Assembly (NCBI GenBank): GCA_022615295.1
Contig: JAKEHF010000034.1
Location: 1 to 15,776 of the forward strand
Source: Actinomycetota bacterium
GTDB taxonomy: Bacteria; Actinomycetota; Acidimicrobiia; Spongiisociales; ZC4RG35
Reading direction: 5' to 3'
DNA length: 15,776 nucleotides
Shown here: positions 6,786-14,632 of the stretch, piece after piece
Layout of the letters: each line of letters starts with the position of its first letter
Numbering within the stretch: the stretch's first letter is position 1
Program-made: the position numbers and the translations under genes
The notes under the pieces: model-generated
Told to the model about the DNA's origin: nothing
What the model saw: only the letters and a program-made list of their open reading frames with translations
Databases searched by the model: none

Positions 6786-7448
6786 GTGTCCTGGTCGGAT
6801 CTCGGTGGGTGGTGGCTGGAGGAGATCGCCGGTGACCCTGCCTACGAGACGGTGGTGACCCCGCTGCTCCTGGAGATCCTGGCCCCGGAGTCTTCTGGTG
6901 TCTATCTGGACCTGGGATGCGGGGAGGGCAGGGTGATGCGAGCCGTCATCGAGAGCGGGTCCCGCGTCATCGGTCTCGATCTGAATCACCACCTGGCGCG
7001 TCTGACCACGCCGTCCCTCGTGGGGCGGCTGCCGACAATCCCCATCGCTGATTCCATGGTCGACGGTGCCTACGCCGTTCTCGTGCTCGAGCATCTGGCG
7101 GATATCGACGAGCTGTTCGCCGAGACGGCCCGTGTCGTCCGCTCCGGCGGCGTGATGGCGGTGGTAATGAACCATCCGATGTGGACGGCGCCCGGCTCAA
7201 TGCCGGTGACAGACGGCGAGGGCGAGCCCTTGTGGCGGCCGGGGGCGTACATGGACCCGGGCAGTTCAGCGGTGGACGCGGCCGACAGCCAGGTCGTGTT
7301 CCACCATCGCAGCCTGGCTGACCTGCTCACCCTGGCGGCCGGCGCCGGGTGGGCCCTGGAGCACATGATCGAGCGCACCCATCAGGACACGGTGGAGGTC
7401 CCCGAGGTGCCCCGCCTCCTGGGCTGTCGCTGGCGCCTCCTACCCTGA
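6786..7448 (+). CDS. Class I SAM-dependent methyltransferase (Methyltransf_11-like)
   Basis: The 220-residue product has motif I as LDLGCGEG at 41-48, the acidic residue after the second strand as GLDLN, and the motif IV/post-motif stretch DGAYAVLVLEHLADIDELF typical of small-molecule (UbiE/COQ5-like) methyltransferases. A late segment VMNHPMWTAPGS is also common in this group. It is the first gene of the plus-strand run; its stop lies six bases before the uvrC ATG, so the two are probably co-transcribed. The substrate is unknown. The GTG start has no Shine-Dalgarno but has a TACTTT hexamer six bases before it. It shares little beyond the fold with the divergent methyltransferase at 6010-6756, so a recent duplication is not indicated. 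Confidence 0.78.
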   Translation: MSWSDLGGWWLEEIAGDPAYETVVTPLLLEILAPESSGVYLDLGCGEGRVMRAVIESGSRVIGLDLNHHLARLTTPSLVGRLPTIPIADSMVDGAYAVLVLEHLADIDELFAETARVVRSGGVMAVVMNHPMWTAPGSMPVTDGEGEPLWRPGAYMDPGSSAVDAADSQVVFHHRSLADLLTLAAGAGWALEHMIERTHQDTVEVPEVPRLLGCRWRLLP

Positions 7449-7454
7449 GGGGTG

Positions 7455-9281
7455 ATGTTCGAGAGGCCGAAGCCATCCGAGATCCCGGCCCAGCCCGGGG
7501 CCTACATGTTTCGTGACCGTCACGGGAAGGTGATCTACGTCGGCAAGGCGAAGAGTCTGCGCAGCCGGGTGACCTCCTATTTCGGGGTGGGTCTCCACCC
7601 CCGCACCCAGGCCATGGTGGACAGCGCCCGCACGGTCGACTGGATCCTCACCGAGACCGAGGTGGCCGCCCTCATGCTCGAGTACTCGCTGATCAAACAG
7701 CACCGGCCCCGGTTCAACATCAAGCTGGTCGACGACAAGTCCTATCCGTATCTGATGATCACCCGGTCACAGGAGTGGCCCCAGGCACTGGTGGTGCGTG
7801 GCAAGAAGCGCAAGGGCAACGAGTACTTCGGCCCCTACGCCCACACCTACGCCATCCGCAAGACCCTCGACCAGCTCCTCCGCACCTTCCCGGTGCGCAC
7901 CTGCTCGAACGGCCTCTTCGAGCGGCAGAGGGCCCAGGGACGGCCCTGTCTCCTGTATCACATCGAGAAGTGCTCCGGGCCCTGCATCAGGGCGGTCGAG
8001 CCGGCCGACTACCAGGACATGGTCGACGGGCTGGCCGCCTTCCTCAATGGCGATACAGATGGGGTGATCGCCGACCTGGAGAGTCAGATGTGGACGGCTG
8101 CGGAGAGGGAGGAGTACGAGCTCGCCGCCCGTTACCGGGACCGCACCGACGACGTTCGCAGGGCGATGCTGCGTCAGGAGGTGGTCACCGAGCGACCCGA
8201 GGACTTCGATCTCATCGCCTTCCACGGTGACGAGCTGGAGTCGGCGTTCCAGGTGCTCAACGTGCGCCGGGGGAGGGTGGTGGGCCGCCGGGGGATCGTC
8301 GTCGACCGTGTCGAGGATCTCACGGACCCCGAGTTGATGAGCCGGGTGATCAGGGAGCTCGACGGGGACGAGCGGCCCCCTCGGGAGGTGCTGGTGGTGG
8401 TCGAGCCCGATGAGATGGGTCTGGTGAGCGAGTGGCTGTCGGAGCTGCGGGGGAGCCGGGTGGAGGTCAGGGTTCCCCAAAGGGGAGCCAAACGCCGGCT
8501 CATGGAGACCACTGCAACCAACGCCGCCGAGGCTTTCGCCAGACACCGGTTGAGCAGGCAACGTGATCACAATGCCAGGGCCAGGGCGCTGAGATCGCTC
8601 CAGGAGGTCCTCGGTCTGGTGGACCCGCCGTTGCGGATCGAGGCGTTCGACGTGTCAACCCTCCAGGGGACATCGACGGTCGCCTCGATGGTGGTGCTCG
8701 AAGACGGTTTGCCCAAGAGGAACGACTACCGCAGATTCAGGATCCGCAATGTGGCCGGTCAGGACGACTTCGCCTCAATGGAGGAGACGGTGCGACGGAG
8801 GTTCAAGGCCTATCTCCGGGAGCGGGAGCGCCCCACCGCCGAGCAGGGTCGGTTCTCCTACCCCCCGGGTCTGGTCGTCATCGACGGTGGCGCCGGCCAG
8901 CTGGGGAGGGCGGTGAAGGTGCTCGACGATCTCGAGCTGGACATCCCGGTCATCGGTCTTGCGAAGAAAATGGAGGAGGTCTACATCCCGGGCAGACCCG
9001 AGCCGTTGCGCATCCCCCGCGACGCCGAGGCCCTCTACCTCCTGCAGCAGGTGCGGGACGAGGCCCATCGTTTCGCTATCACCTATCACCGTCAGTTGCG
9101 CTCGAAGACCATGGTCGACTCGGTGCTCGATGAGGTTCCCGGTGTGGGCCCGAAACGCAAGAAGGACCTCTTGAAACGTTTCGGCTCGCTGAAGAAGATA
9201 CGTCAGGCCGGCGTCGAAGAGCTGGCCGAGGTGGTCCCCGAGCCGGTGGCCGCCGACCTGTACGCTGCCCTCCACGGCTGA
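7455..9281 (+). CDS. uvrC: UvrABC excinuclease subunit C
   Basis: UvrC makes the 3' and 5' incisions around bulky DNA lesions in nucleotide excision repair, together with UvrA and UvrB. All usual parts are present in 608 residues. The N-terminal GIY-YIG nuclease begins PGAYMFRDRHGKVIYVGKAK at about 14-34. A UVR motif that contacts UvrB lies at about 200-235 (TAAEREEYELAARYRDR). The RNase H-like second nuclease has FDVS with Asp399, and DGGAGQL at 477-483. A C-terminal helix-hairpin-helix region contains VPGVGPKRKKDLLKRFGSL. ATG at 7455 is preceded by GAGGGG at 7447-7452; an in-frame GTG at 7452 is possible but overlaps that ribosome site. rapZ follows after ten bases, as is common in actinobacteria and firmicutes. 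Confidence 0.97.
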   Translation: MFERPKPSEIPAQPGAYMFRDRHGKVIYVGKAKSLRSRVTSYFGVGLHPRTQAMVDSARTVDWILTETEVAALMLEYSLIKQHRPRFNIKLVDDKSYPYLMITRSQEWPQALVVRGKKRKGNEYFGPYAHTYAIRKTLDQLLRTFPVRTCSNGLFERQRAQGRPCLLYHIEKCSGPCIRAVEPADYQDMVDGLAAFLNGDTDGVIADLESQMWTAAEREEYELAARYRDRTDDVRRAMLRQEVVTERPEDFDLIAFHGDELESAFQVLNVRRGRVVGRRGIVVDRVEDLTDPELMSRVIRELDGDERPPREVLVVVEPDEMGLVSEWLSELRGSRVEVRVPQRGAKRRLMETTATNAAEAFARHRLSRQRDHNARARALRSLQEVLGLVDPPLRIEAFDVSTLQGTSTVASMVVLEDGLPKRNDYRRFRIRNVAGQDDFASMEETVRRRFKAYLRERERPTAEQGRFSYPPGLVVIDGGAGQLGRAVKVLDDLELDIPVIGLAKKMEEVYIPGRPEPLRIPRDAEALYLLQQVRDEAHRFAITYHRQLRSKTMVDSVLDEVPGVGPKRKKDLLKRFGSLKKIRQAGVEELAEVVPEPVAADLYAALHG

Positions 9282-9291
9282 GCAGGCAGAG

Positions 9292-10164
9292 ATGGACCAA
9301 GCCGCAATCGACGCCCCCCACGTCCTCGTCGTAACCGGGTTGTCAGGCGCCGGGCGCTCCACCGCCGCCAAGATCCTCGAAGACCTCGACTACGTGGTCA
9401 TCGACAACCTGCCCCCCGCCCTGCTCGAGCAGGCGGTCAAGTCACACGACATCCCCAACGAGCACAAGCACCTCGCCGTGGTCATCGACTCCCGGGGCGG
9501 TCTCCCCATGGAGGAGATCAAGCAGGCGATGATCGCCCTGGAGCGGGATAGCGTGGTGAGCCGGATCGTGTTCCTCGATGCCGACGACGACGTGATCGTC
9601 GGCAGATACGAGGAGAACCGCCGGCCCCACCCCTTGGGCATGGCCACCATCACCGAGGCCATAGCCGCCGAGCGGGGGATGCTCGAGGAGCTGCGGGAGA
9701 TGGCCGACGTGATCATCGACACCTCGAGTCTCAACGTCCACGAGCTGAGACAACGGATAACCGATCTCTTCAGCGAGAGCCAGGCGGTACGACCCACCCG
9801 GGTCTCCATCCGGTCCTTCGGCTTCAAGCACGGGGTTCCCCGGGACCTCGACCTCCTTTTCGACGTCCGGTTTCTCCCCAATCCCCACTGGGTCCCCGAG
9901 CTCAGGGACCAGGTGGGCACCGACCCCGGCGTCAGGGAGTACGTGCTCGGCGCAGATGGCGCCAAGGAGTTCCTCGACCGGGTGGACGACCTGCTCGAGT
10001 TCCTCCTCCCCAGGTTCCAGGCGGAGGCGAAGTCCTATCTCTCCATCGGGATCGGCTGTACCGGGGGTCATCACCGCTCGGTGGCGATAGCCGAGGAGCT
10101 GGCATCCCGGCTCTCCCGTCACGGTGTGGAGGCGGCCGTCGTGCACCGGGACGTCACTCGGTGA
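9292..10164 (+). CDS. rapZ: RapZ-family P-loop protein (YvcJ)
   Basis: The 290-residue product has a Walker A loop GLSGAGRS at 16-23, VVIDNLPP at 35-42, and a C-terminal domain with GFKHGVPRDLDLLFDVRFLPNP and GCTGGHHRS at about 255-263, all diagnostic of RapZ/YvcJ. In Escherichia coli RapZ binds glucosamine-6-phosphate and guides decay of the GlmZ small RNA, thereby tuning GlmS and amino-sugar supply; in Gram-positive bacteria YvcJ hydrolyses nucleotides and its role is less clear, but the gene almost always sits with yvcK. The ATG is preceded by AGGCAG at about five bases. The stop overlaps the yvcK start as GTGA at 10161-10164, implying translational coupling. Confidence 0.95.
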   Translation: MDQAAIDAPHVLVVTGLSGAGRSTAAKILEDLDYVVIDNLPPALLEQAVKSHDIPNEHKHLAVVIDSRGGLPMEEIKQAMIALERDSVVSRIVFLDADDDVIVGRYEENRRPHPLGMATITEAIAAERGMLEELREMADVIIDTSSLNVHELRQRITDLFSESQAVRPTRVSIRSFGFKHGVPRDLDLLFDVRFLPNPHWVPELRDQVGTDPGVREYVLGADGAKEFLDRVDDLLEFLLPRFQAEAKSYLSIGIGCTGGHHRSVAIAEELASRLSRHGVEAAVVHRDVTR

Positions 10165-11126
10165 AGACGCAGACACAGACCCAGCTCGAGCCGCTTCTCC
10201 TCGACCCCGAGGGCCCGGCGGTGGTCGCCATCGGTGGGGGCCACGGTCAGGCGGCGGCTCTGGAGGCGATACAGACCTACGCCGGTGAGATCGCCGCATT
10301 GGTCACCGTGGCCGACGACGGGGGATCGTCGGGCCGGCTCACCCCACTGGGCATCCCCCCACCGGGGGACGTGAGGAGATGTCTCCTCGCCCTCACCCCC
10401 GAGCCCTCACTGTGGTCGGAGCTGTTCGCACACCGTTTCCAGGGCGCCGACGTCGCCGAGCACTCGTTGGGAAATCTCATCCTCGCCGCCCTCACCGACA
10501 TGTTCGGAGACTTCGCCTCGGCGGTGGCCACGGCCGAGCGGATGCTGGGCGCCCTGGGCCGGGTGATACCGGTTGCCGATCACCCGGTCACCCTTCGTGC
10601 CACGATCGAAGACGAGGTCGTCGTCGGACAGATGGCGATAACCAGGGCCAGGGGGCGGATCACCGACCTGACCATCGACCCAACCGACACCATGGCGAGC
10701 CGGATGGCGCTCGAAGCGGTAGCTGGGGCCGACCAGGTGGTGATCGGTCCGGGGAGTCTCTACACGTCACTGATCTCCGCTCTCAAGGTCCAGATGCTGG
10801 CCCCCTCGGTGCTGGACGCGAAGGCCCAGAAGGTCTTCGTACTCAATCTCGTCACCCAGGACGGCGAGACGTTGGGGATGAGCGGCGCCGACCATCTCCA
10901 TGCCCTCCAGGCGATGGCCGGTGTGGTCGGCCCAGGGGTGGTGGTGGTCCACGACGGGCCTCTCGACGTCCCCGAGGGCCACGATCGGGTGAGTGTCGAC
11001 GCCGAGAACGCCGTTCCCTACGGGTGGACGGTGGTGGCCGCCGATGTCGCCGACCGTCACGCCGAGTGGCCGGCACACGACCCCATCCTCCTCGGAAGGG
11101 TCCTCGAGGAGCTGACCCGGGCGTGA
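10161..11126 (+). CDS. yvcK: YvcK / CofD-like (UPF0052) protein, gluconeogenesis and envelope factor
   Basis: The 321-residue product shows the family's loops: AIGGGHGQ at 23-30, ADDGGSSGRL at 51-60, PPGDVRRCLLAL at 67-78, SLGNLILAAL near 95, and GPGSLYTSLI near 196. YvcK (CuvA/GlmR in other species) binds UDP-sugars and supports cell-wall precursor synthesis and growth on gluconeogenic carbon; the related CofD transfers a lactyl-phosphate group, but the position next to rapZ argues for YvcK. The start is GTG within the rapZ stop (GTGA); the end overlaps the pgk start in the same way. In most actinobacteria whiA follows directly, often then gap; both are absent here and pgk follows at once. 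Confidence 0.94.
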   Translation: MKTQTQTQLEPLLLDPEGPAVVAIGGGHGQAAALEAIQTYAGEIAALVTVADDGGSSGRLTPLGIPPPGDVRRCLLALTPEPSLWSELFAHRFQGADVAEHSLGNLILAALTDMFGDFASAVATAERMLGALGRVIPVADHPVTLRATIEDEVVVGQMAITRARGRITDLTIDPTDTMASRMALEAVAGADQVVIGPGSLYTSLISALKVQMLAPSVLDAKAQKVFVLNLVTQDGETLGMSGADHLHALQAMAGVVGPGVVVVHDGPLDVPEGHDRVSVDAENAVPYGWTVVAADVADRHAEWPAHDPILLGRVLEELTRA

Positions 11127-12273
11127 CCAGCGGAAACCGGTATCTCACCCTGGACGACGTCGACGTCTCGGGTCTCAGCGTCCTGGTCCGGTCCGATCTC
11201 AACGTCCCCCTCGACCGGGGTCGGGTGGCGGACGACTTCCGGATCCGGGCCGCCCTGCCCACGCTGGAGACCCTGGTCGCACGGGGGGCAACCGTCACCG
11301 TCTGCTCGCATCTGGGGAGGCCCAAAGGCGCCGACTCGGCATACTCGATGCGACCGGTGGCGGAGAGGATTGCGGAGCTGACCGAGGTGGAGGTCAGGTT
11401 CTTGGCGGGAAGCACACGCGGGATCACGGTGCTGGAGAACACCCGATTCCTCCCCGGAGAGACCGAGAACGACCCGGTCACGGCGAACAAGCTGGCTGCC
11501 GGTCACGATCTGTTTGTCGAGGACGCCTTCGGCTCGGTGCATCGCGCCCATTCCTCCACCGTCGGTGTTGCCGAGATGGTGCGCTCCGTGGCCGGGCCGC
11601 TGCTCCATGCCGAGCTCGAGGCCCTGGGACGTTTTCTCGGTGAGCCGGACCAGCCCTATGTGGTGGTCCTCGGTGGCGCCAAGGTCTCAGACAAGATCGA
11701 ACTGATCCAGAACCTCCTCCCCAAGGTCGACCTGATGCTGATCGGCGGGGGCATGTGCTTCACCTTCCTGCGGGCCATGGGCTATGAGGTCGGCGCCTCC
11801 CTGGTGGAGGAGCCGTTGCTGGCCGAGGTCGAGGCGATGCTCGAGGTCGACCGTGACGTCGACAAGATCCATGTGCCCGGCGACGTGGTCGTGGCCGACC
11901 GGTTCGCCGCCGATGCGGTGACGAGAACTGTCGACGTCTCCTCGATCGGATCCGGTGAGATGGGTCTCGACATCGGACCCGCCACCGCCTCCCGATTTGC
12001 CTCGATGGTCGTCGACGGGGCCAGTGTCTTCTGGAACGGGCCCATGGGTGTCTTCGAGTGGGAGGCCTTCCGGGCGGGCACCGAGACGGTGGCTCGGGCG
12101 ATGGGGGAGTGCCCCGGCTTCACGTGTGTCGGAGGCGGCGACACGGTGGCCGCGATCCGTCTCCTCGGTCTCGAAGGCACGATCTCGCATCTCTCCACGG
12201 GTGGTGGGGCCGGTCTCGAGCTGCTCGAAGGGCGGATTCTCCCCGGTGTGGCGGTTCTGGAAAGATGGGTCAC

Positions 12274-12277
<4 letters not shown>
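11123..12277 (+). CDS. pgk: Phosphoglycerate kinase
   Basis: Phosphoglycerate kinase moves the acyl phosphate of 1,3-bisphosphoglycerate to ADP in glycolysis and runs in reverse in gluconeogenesis. The 384-residue protein shows RSDLNVPL at 23-30, FRIRAALPT at 39-47, SHLGRPKG, ENTRFLPGE, EDAFGSVHRAHSST, GGAKVSDKI, GPMGVFEW, and the nucleotide-binding GGGDTVAAI and STGGGAGLELL. It is slightly shorter than the common 390-400 residues, and EDAFG replaces the more usual NDAFG. GTG at 11123 is chosen because it overlaps the yvcK stop (GTGA) and places the family N-terminus correctly; the same frame stays open far upstream, but that portion lies inside yvcK in another frame and is not coding. tpiA begins at its stop with another GTGA overlap. 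Confidence 0.96.
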
Positions 12278-13037
<760 letters not shown>

Positions 13038-13041
<4 letters not shown>

Positions 13042-13781
13042 CCCGGACGCTGATCCTCCTCCGTCACGGTGAGTCCACCTGGAACCTGGAGAATCTCTTC
13101 ACCGGCTGGAGCGACGTCGGTCTCACCGAGCGTGGCGAGGAGGAGGCCCGTGAGGCGGGTCGTCTCATCAAGGAGGCGGGGTTGACCCCGGACCATCTTC
13201 ACACCTCGGTGTTGCGCAGGGCGATAGACACCGCAGACCTGGCGATTGCCGAGGCCGGTTGGGGGGAGCTGCCCACCACGCGGTCGTGGCGTCTCAACGA
13301 GCGTCACTATGGGGCCCTGCAGGGGCTCGACAAGAAGGAGACCGCGGCCCGTTACGGCGACGAGCAGGTCTTGGCATGGCGTCGGTCGTATGACGTGCGA
13401 CCTCCAGCCCTCGACCCCGACGACCCCCGTCATCCCGGCCACGACCCTCTCTACGCCGAGGTCGACCCCGAGGACCTCCCTGCCACGGAGTGTCTAGCCG
13501 ACGTGGTGGCACGGATGATGCCCTACTGGGAGGGGGTAATCGCCCCCCAGCTACGCGAGGGCCTGGTCCCCCTCGTAGTTGCCCACGGCAACTCGCTGCG
13601 AGCCCTTGTCAAGGGTCTCGACGACATCGGTGACACCGAGATCGTGGGGGTCAACATCCCCACTGGAATCCCCCTCGTCTACACCCTCGATGAGGATCTG
13701 CGACCGGTGTCCTCCGGCTATCTCGGTGACGAGGAGGCGGCTCGGGCAGCCGCTGAGGAGGTGGCCAAACAGGCCGGTTAG
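13038..13781 (+). CDS. gpmA: 2,3-bisphosphoglycerate-dependent phosphoglycerate mutase
   Basis: This mutase interconverts 3- and 2-phosphoglycerate through a phosphohistidine. In 247 residues it has LLRHGESTWN with the phospho-acceptor His10, LNERHYGALQGLDK with Glu88, and the second catalytic histidine His183 in VAHGNSLRALVKG, all near the E. coli GpmA positions. The FTGWSDVGLTERG and GIPLVYTLDEDL segments confirm the dPGM group rather than a general histidine phosphatase. GTG at 13038 overlaps the tpiA stop (GTGA). Its place here is uncommon: in actinobacteria gpmA is usually elsewhere and tpiA is followed by secG, so a move or local rearrangement is likely. It extends the operon to three consecutive or near-consecutive glycolytic steps. 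Confidence 0.96.
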
Positions 13782-13803
13782 AGGTTAGGAAACGGGCCAC
13801 TGG

Positions 13804-13809
13804 TAGGCT
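13804..13809 (+). promoter_or_regulatory. Candidate -10 hexamer for secG
   Basis: TAGGCT lies nine bases before the secG GTG. The 37-base gap after gpmA has no Shine-Dalgarno near the start, so secG may have its own leaderless promoter rather than relying only on read-through. The -35 region is weak. Confidence 0.28.
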
Positions 13810-13818
13810 TTCCCACCC

Positions 13819-14058
13819 GTGAGGTTCCTGTCTGCCCTGGCCATCGTCTTCCACGTCATCCTGTCGCTGGCAGTGATCGCTCTCGTTCTTCTCCACTCGG
13901 GCCGGGGTGGCGGTCTCTCCGACGTGTTCGGCGGTGGGATCTCCACATCGAGCCTCAGCGGATCGACGGTGGTTGAGCGGAACCTCGACCGAATAACGGT
14001 CATCGTTGGGGTGCTCTTCGGGATCAGCACCTTCGCTCTGACCTTCCTCTTGAGCTGA
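13819..14058 (+). CDS. secG: Preprotein translocase subunit SecG
   Basis: SecG is the small non-essential partner of SecYE and assists the SecA-driven export cycle in the cytoplasmic membrane. The 79-residue product has two spans (about 4-25 and 57-78) separated by the conserved loop LLHSGRGGGLSDVFGGG and a Ser/Thr-rich stretch, then NLDRITVIVG, exactly the family plan and length. It follows the glycolytic genes as in most actinobacteria (pgk-tpiA-secG), here with gpmA inserted. A tRNA-Leu gene follows within 27 bases. Confidence 0.96.
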   Translation: MRFLSALAIVFHVILSLAVIALVLLHSGRGGGLSDVFGGGISTSSLSGSTVVERNLDRITVIVGVLFGISTFALTFLLS

Positions 14059-14067
14059 CCCCGGCTA

Positions 14068-14073
14068 TAGAAT
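14068..14073 (+). promoter_or_regulatory. Candidate -10 box of the tRNA-Leu gene
   Basis: TAGAAT, within the wider CTATAGAAT, ends 11 bases before the tRNA 5' end and is the most AT-rich point in this G+C-rich area. A TTGAGC at 14050-14055 is too close (12 bases) to be a normal -35 partner. Confidence 0.45.
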
Positions 14074-14084
14074 CTCCCGGCCCC

Positions 14085-14174
14085 GTCGGAGTGGCGGAAT
14101 TGGAAGACGCGCCAGGCTAAGGACCTGGTGGGGTTTATAGCCCCGTGGAGGTTCGAGTCCTCTCTCCGACACCA
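14085..14174 (+). tRNA. tRNA-Leu, anticodon AAG
   Basis: A class II tRNA folds completely. The acceptor stem is GTCGGAG (14085-14091) with CTCCGAC (14164-14170), then A and an encoded CCA. The D stem is GCG/CGC around GAATTGGAAGA. The anticodon stem is CCAGG (14112-14116) with CCTGG (14124-14128), a perfect five-pair stem, and the loop is CTAAGGA (14117-14123), giving anticodon AAG after T33. A long variable arm with GGGG/CCCC pairing follows, then the T arm GGAGG-TTCGAGT-CCTCT. The long variable arm and AAG anticodon assign leucine (codon CUU, and CUC/CUA if A34 is deaminated to inosine). Bacterial tRNAs reading CUY usually have GAG, so the A34 is notable. It lies 26 bases after secG and has a damaged copy downstream. 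Confidence 0.93.
14115..14173 (+). repeat. Direct repeat, copy 1 (tRNA-Leu 3' half)
   Basis: These 59 bases, from the end of the anticodon stem to the CC of the CCA tail, recur at 14225-14283 with two differences (A to G at 14119, T to G at 14135). Length and placement match typical integrase attachment cores in tRNA genes. Confidence 0.85.
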
Positions 14175-14183
14175 GCCGAGTTC

Positions 14184-14202
14184 CGCCACTCCTTTCGTGG
14201 CG
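14184..14202 (+). terminator. Hairpin after the tRNA, possible terminator or processing stem
   Basis: CGCCAC (14184-14189) pairs perfectly with GTGGCG (14197-14202) around a seven-base loop. It begins ten bases past the tRNA 3' end. No T-run follows, so it is not a standard intrinsic terminator. Its right arm coincides with what remains of the decayed second tRNA's 5' part, so the pairing may be accidental. Confidence 0.3.
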
Positions 14203-14283
14203 CCGTGTTGGATGGACGCACCGTGGCTGAGGACCTGGTGGGGTGTATAGCCCCGTGGAGGTTCGAGTCCTCTCTCCGACACC
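14191..14283 (+). pseudogene. Decayed tandem tRNA-Leu copy, anticodon GAG, att-like 3' half
   Basis: The 3' part (14225-14283) is nearly identical to the functional tRNA upstream and contains loop CTGAGGA, hence anticodon GAG, the normal bacterial form. The 5' part is only weakly alignable: GTGGCG at 14197-14202 and TTGGATGGACGCACC around 14208-14222 echo the D arm with two inserted bases. The acceptor 5' strand is lost, and the anticodon stem reads CGTGG against CCTGG with two mismatches. The third base of the CCA tail is changed to G. It should not give a working tRNA. A duplicated and eroded tRNA or the remnant of an attachment site are the two readings. Confidence 0.75.
14225..14283 (+). 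repeat. Direct repeat, copy 2 (tRNA-Leu 3' half)
   Basis: Second copy of the 59-base repeat at an offset of exactly 110 bases, with two substitutions relative to copy 1. Accessory-type genes (toxin-antitoxin, VOC protein) begin after it. Confidence 0.85.
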
Positions 14284-14354
14284 GACAAAACGCACTGACC
14301 ACACGCGTCCGGACGCGAAACCTCCAGCAGGTGTCCCGATGGTCAGGGAAGCAT

Positions 14355-14385
14355 GTAGACGAACGTATCTACGCTCTAGTAGACT
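14355..14385 (+). promoter_or_regulatory. Operator-like repeats and -10 box of the toxin-antitoxin operon
   Basis: GTAGA (14355-14359) and TCTAC (14368-14372) form an inverted repeat, and GTAGAC recurs at 14379-14384, so three GTAGA half-sites lie in 30 bases. The hexamer TAGACT at 14380-14385, inside the last half-site, is seven bases before the antitoxin ATG and could be the -10 box of a leaderless message. Ribbon-helix-helix antitoxins commonly bind such repeats to repress their own operon. Confidence 0.5.
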
Positions 14386-14392
14386 GCTGGCG

Positions 14393-14632
14393 ATGAGTAC
14401 CACGATACGGGTGAGTGAGGAGACTCGGGACAGACTCGCATCGTTGGCGACCACCACCGGGCGACCGATGACGAGAGTCCTGGATGACGCGGTCGAAGCC
14501 TTGGAGCGGAAGGTGTTCTTCGACAGGTTCAATCGCCGCTACCAGGAATTGCGCGAAGACTCTGCTGCTTGGTCTGAGATCGAACAGGAGCGCCGGGTTG
14601 AGGAAGGTGCGCTGGGAGACACCTCCGAGTGA
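14393..14632 (+). CDS. Ribbon-helix-helix antitoxin of a MazEF-type module
   Basis: The 79-residue product begins TTIRVSEETRDRLASLA, the beta strand and first helix of the ribbon-helix-helix (CopG/Arc) DNA-binding fold, with the second helix at about 24-42 (PMTRVLDDAVEALERK). The C-terminal half (about 43-79) is charged and acidic, as expected for the segment that wraps and blocks the toxin. The gene lies directly before a MazF-family gene, overlapping it by GTGA (14629-14632). The ATG at 14393 lacks a Shine-Dalgarno and follows a -10-like hexamer by seven bases. The third-position use of T and A (for example in the Asp-Ser-Ala-Ala-Trp-Ser stretch) is higher than in the upstream housekeeping genes, in line with recent acquisition. 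Confidence 0.86.
   Translation: MSTTIRVSEETRDRLASLATTTGRPMTRVLDDAVEALERKVFFDRFNRRYQELREDSAAWSEIEQERRVEEGALGDTSE

Noticed and set aside
10379..11122. N-terminal extension of the pgk frame through yvcK
   Set aside because: Arg/Pro/Gly-rich shadow of yvcK in another frame; the phosphoglycerate kinase fold starts normally at the GTGA overlap at 11123.
12058..12273. N-terminal extension of tpiA into pgk
   Set aside because: Low-complexity shadow text; GNWKMN lies at the normal distance from the GTG at 12274.
14191..14283. A second functional tRNA-Leu(GAG)
   Set aside because: No 5' acceptor strand to pair with CTCCGAC, two mismatches in the anticodon stem, and an altered CCA end.
13785..14288. 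Minus-strand open frame reading SERGLEPPRG and RREDSNLHG across the tRNA region
   Set aside because: This is the well-known artefact of translating class II tRNA genes antisense; the frame covers the real tRNA, its copy and antisense secG.
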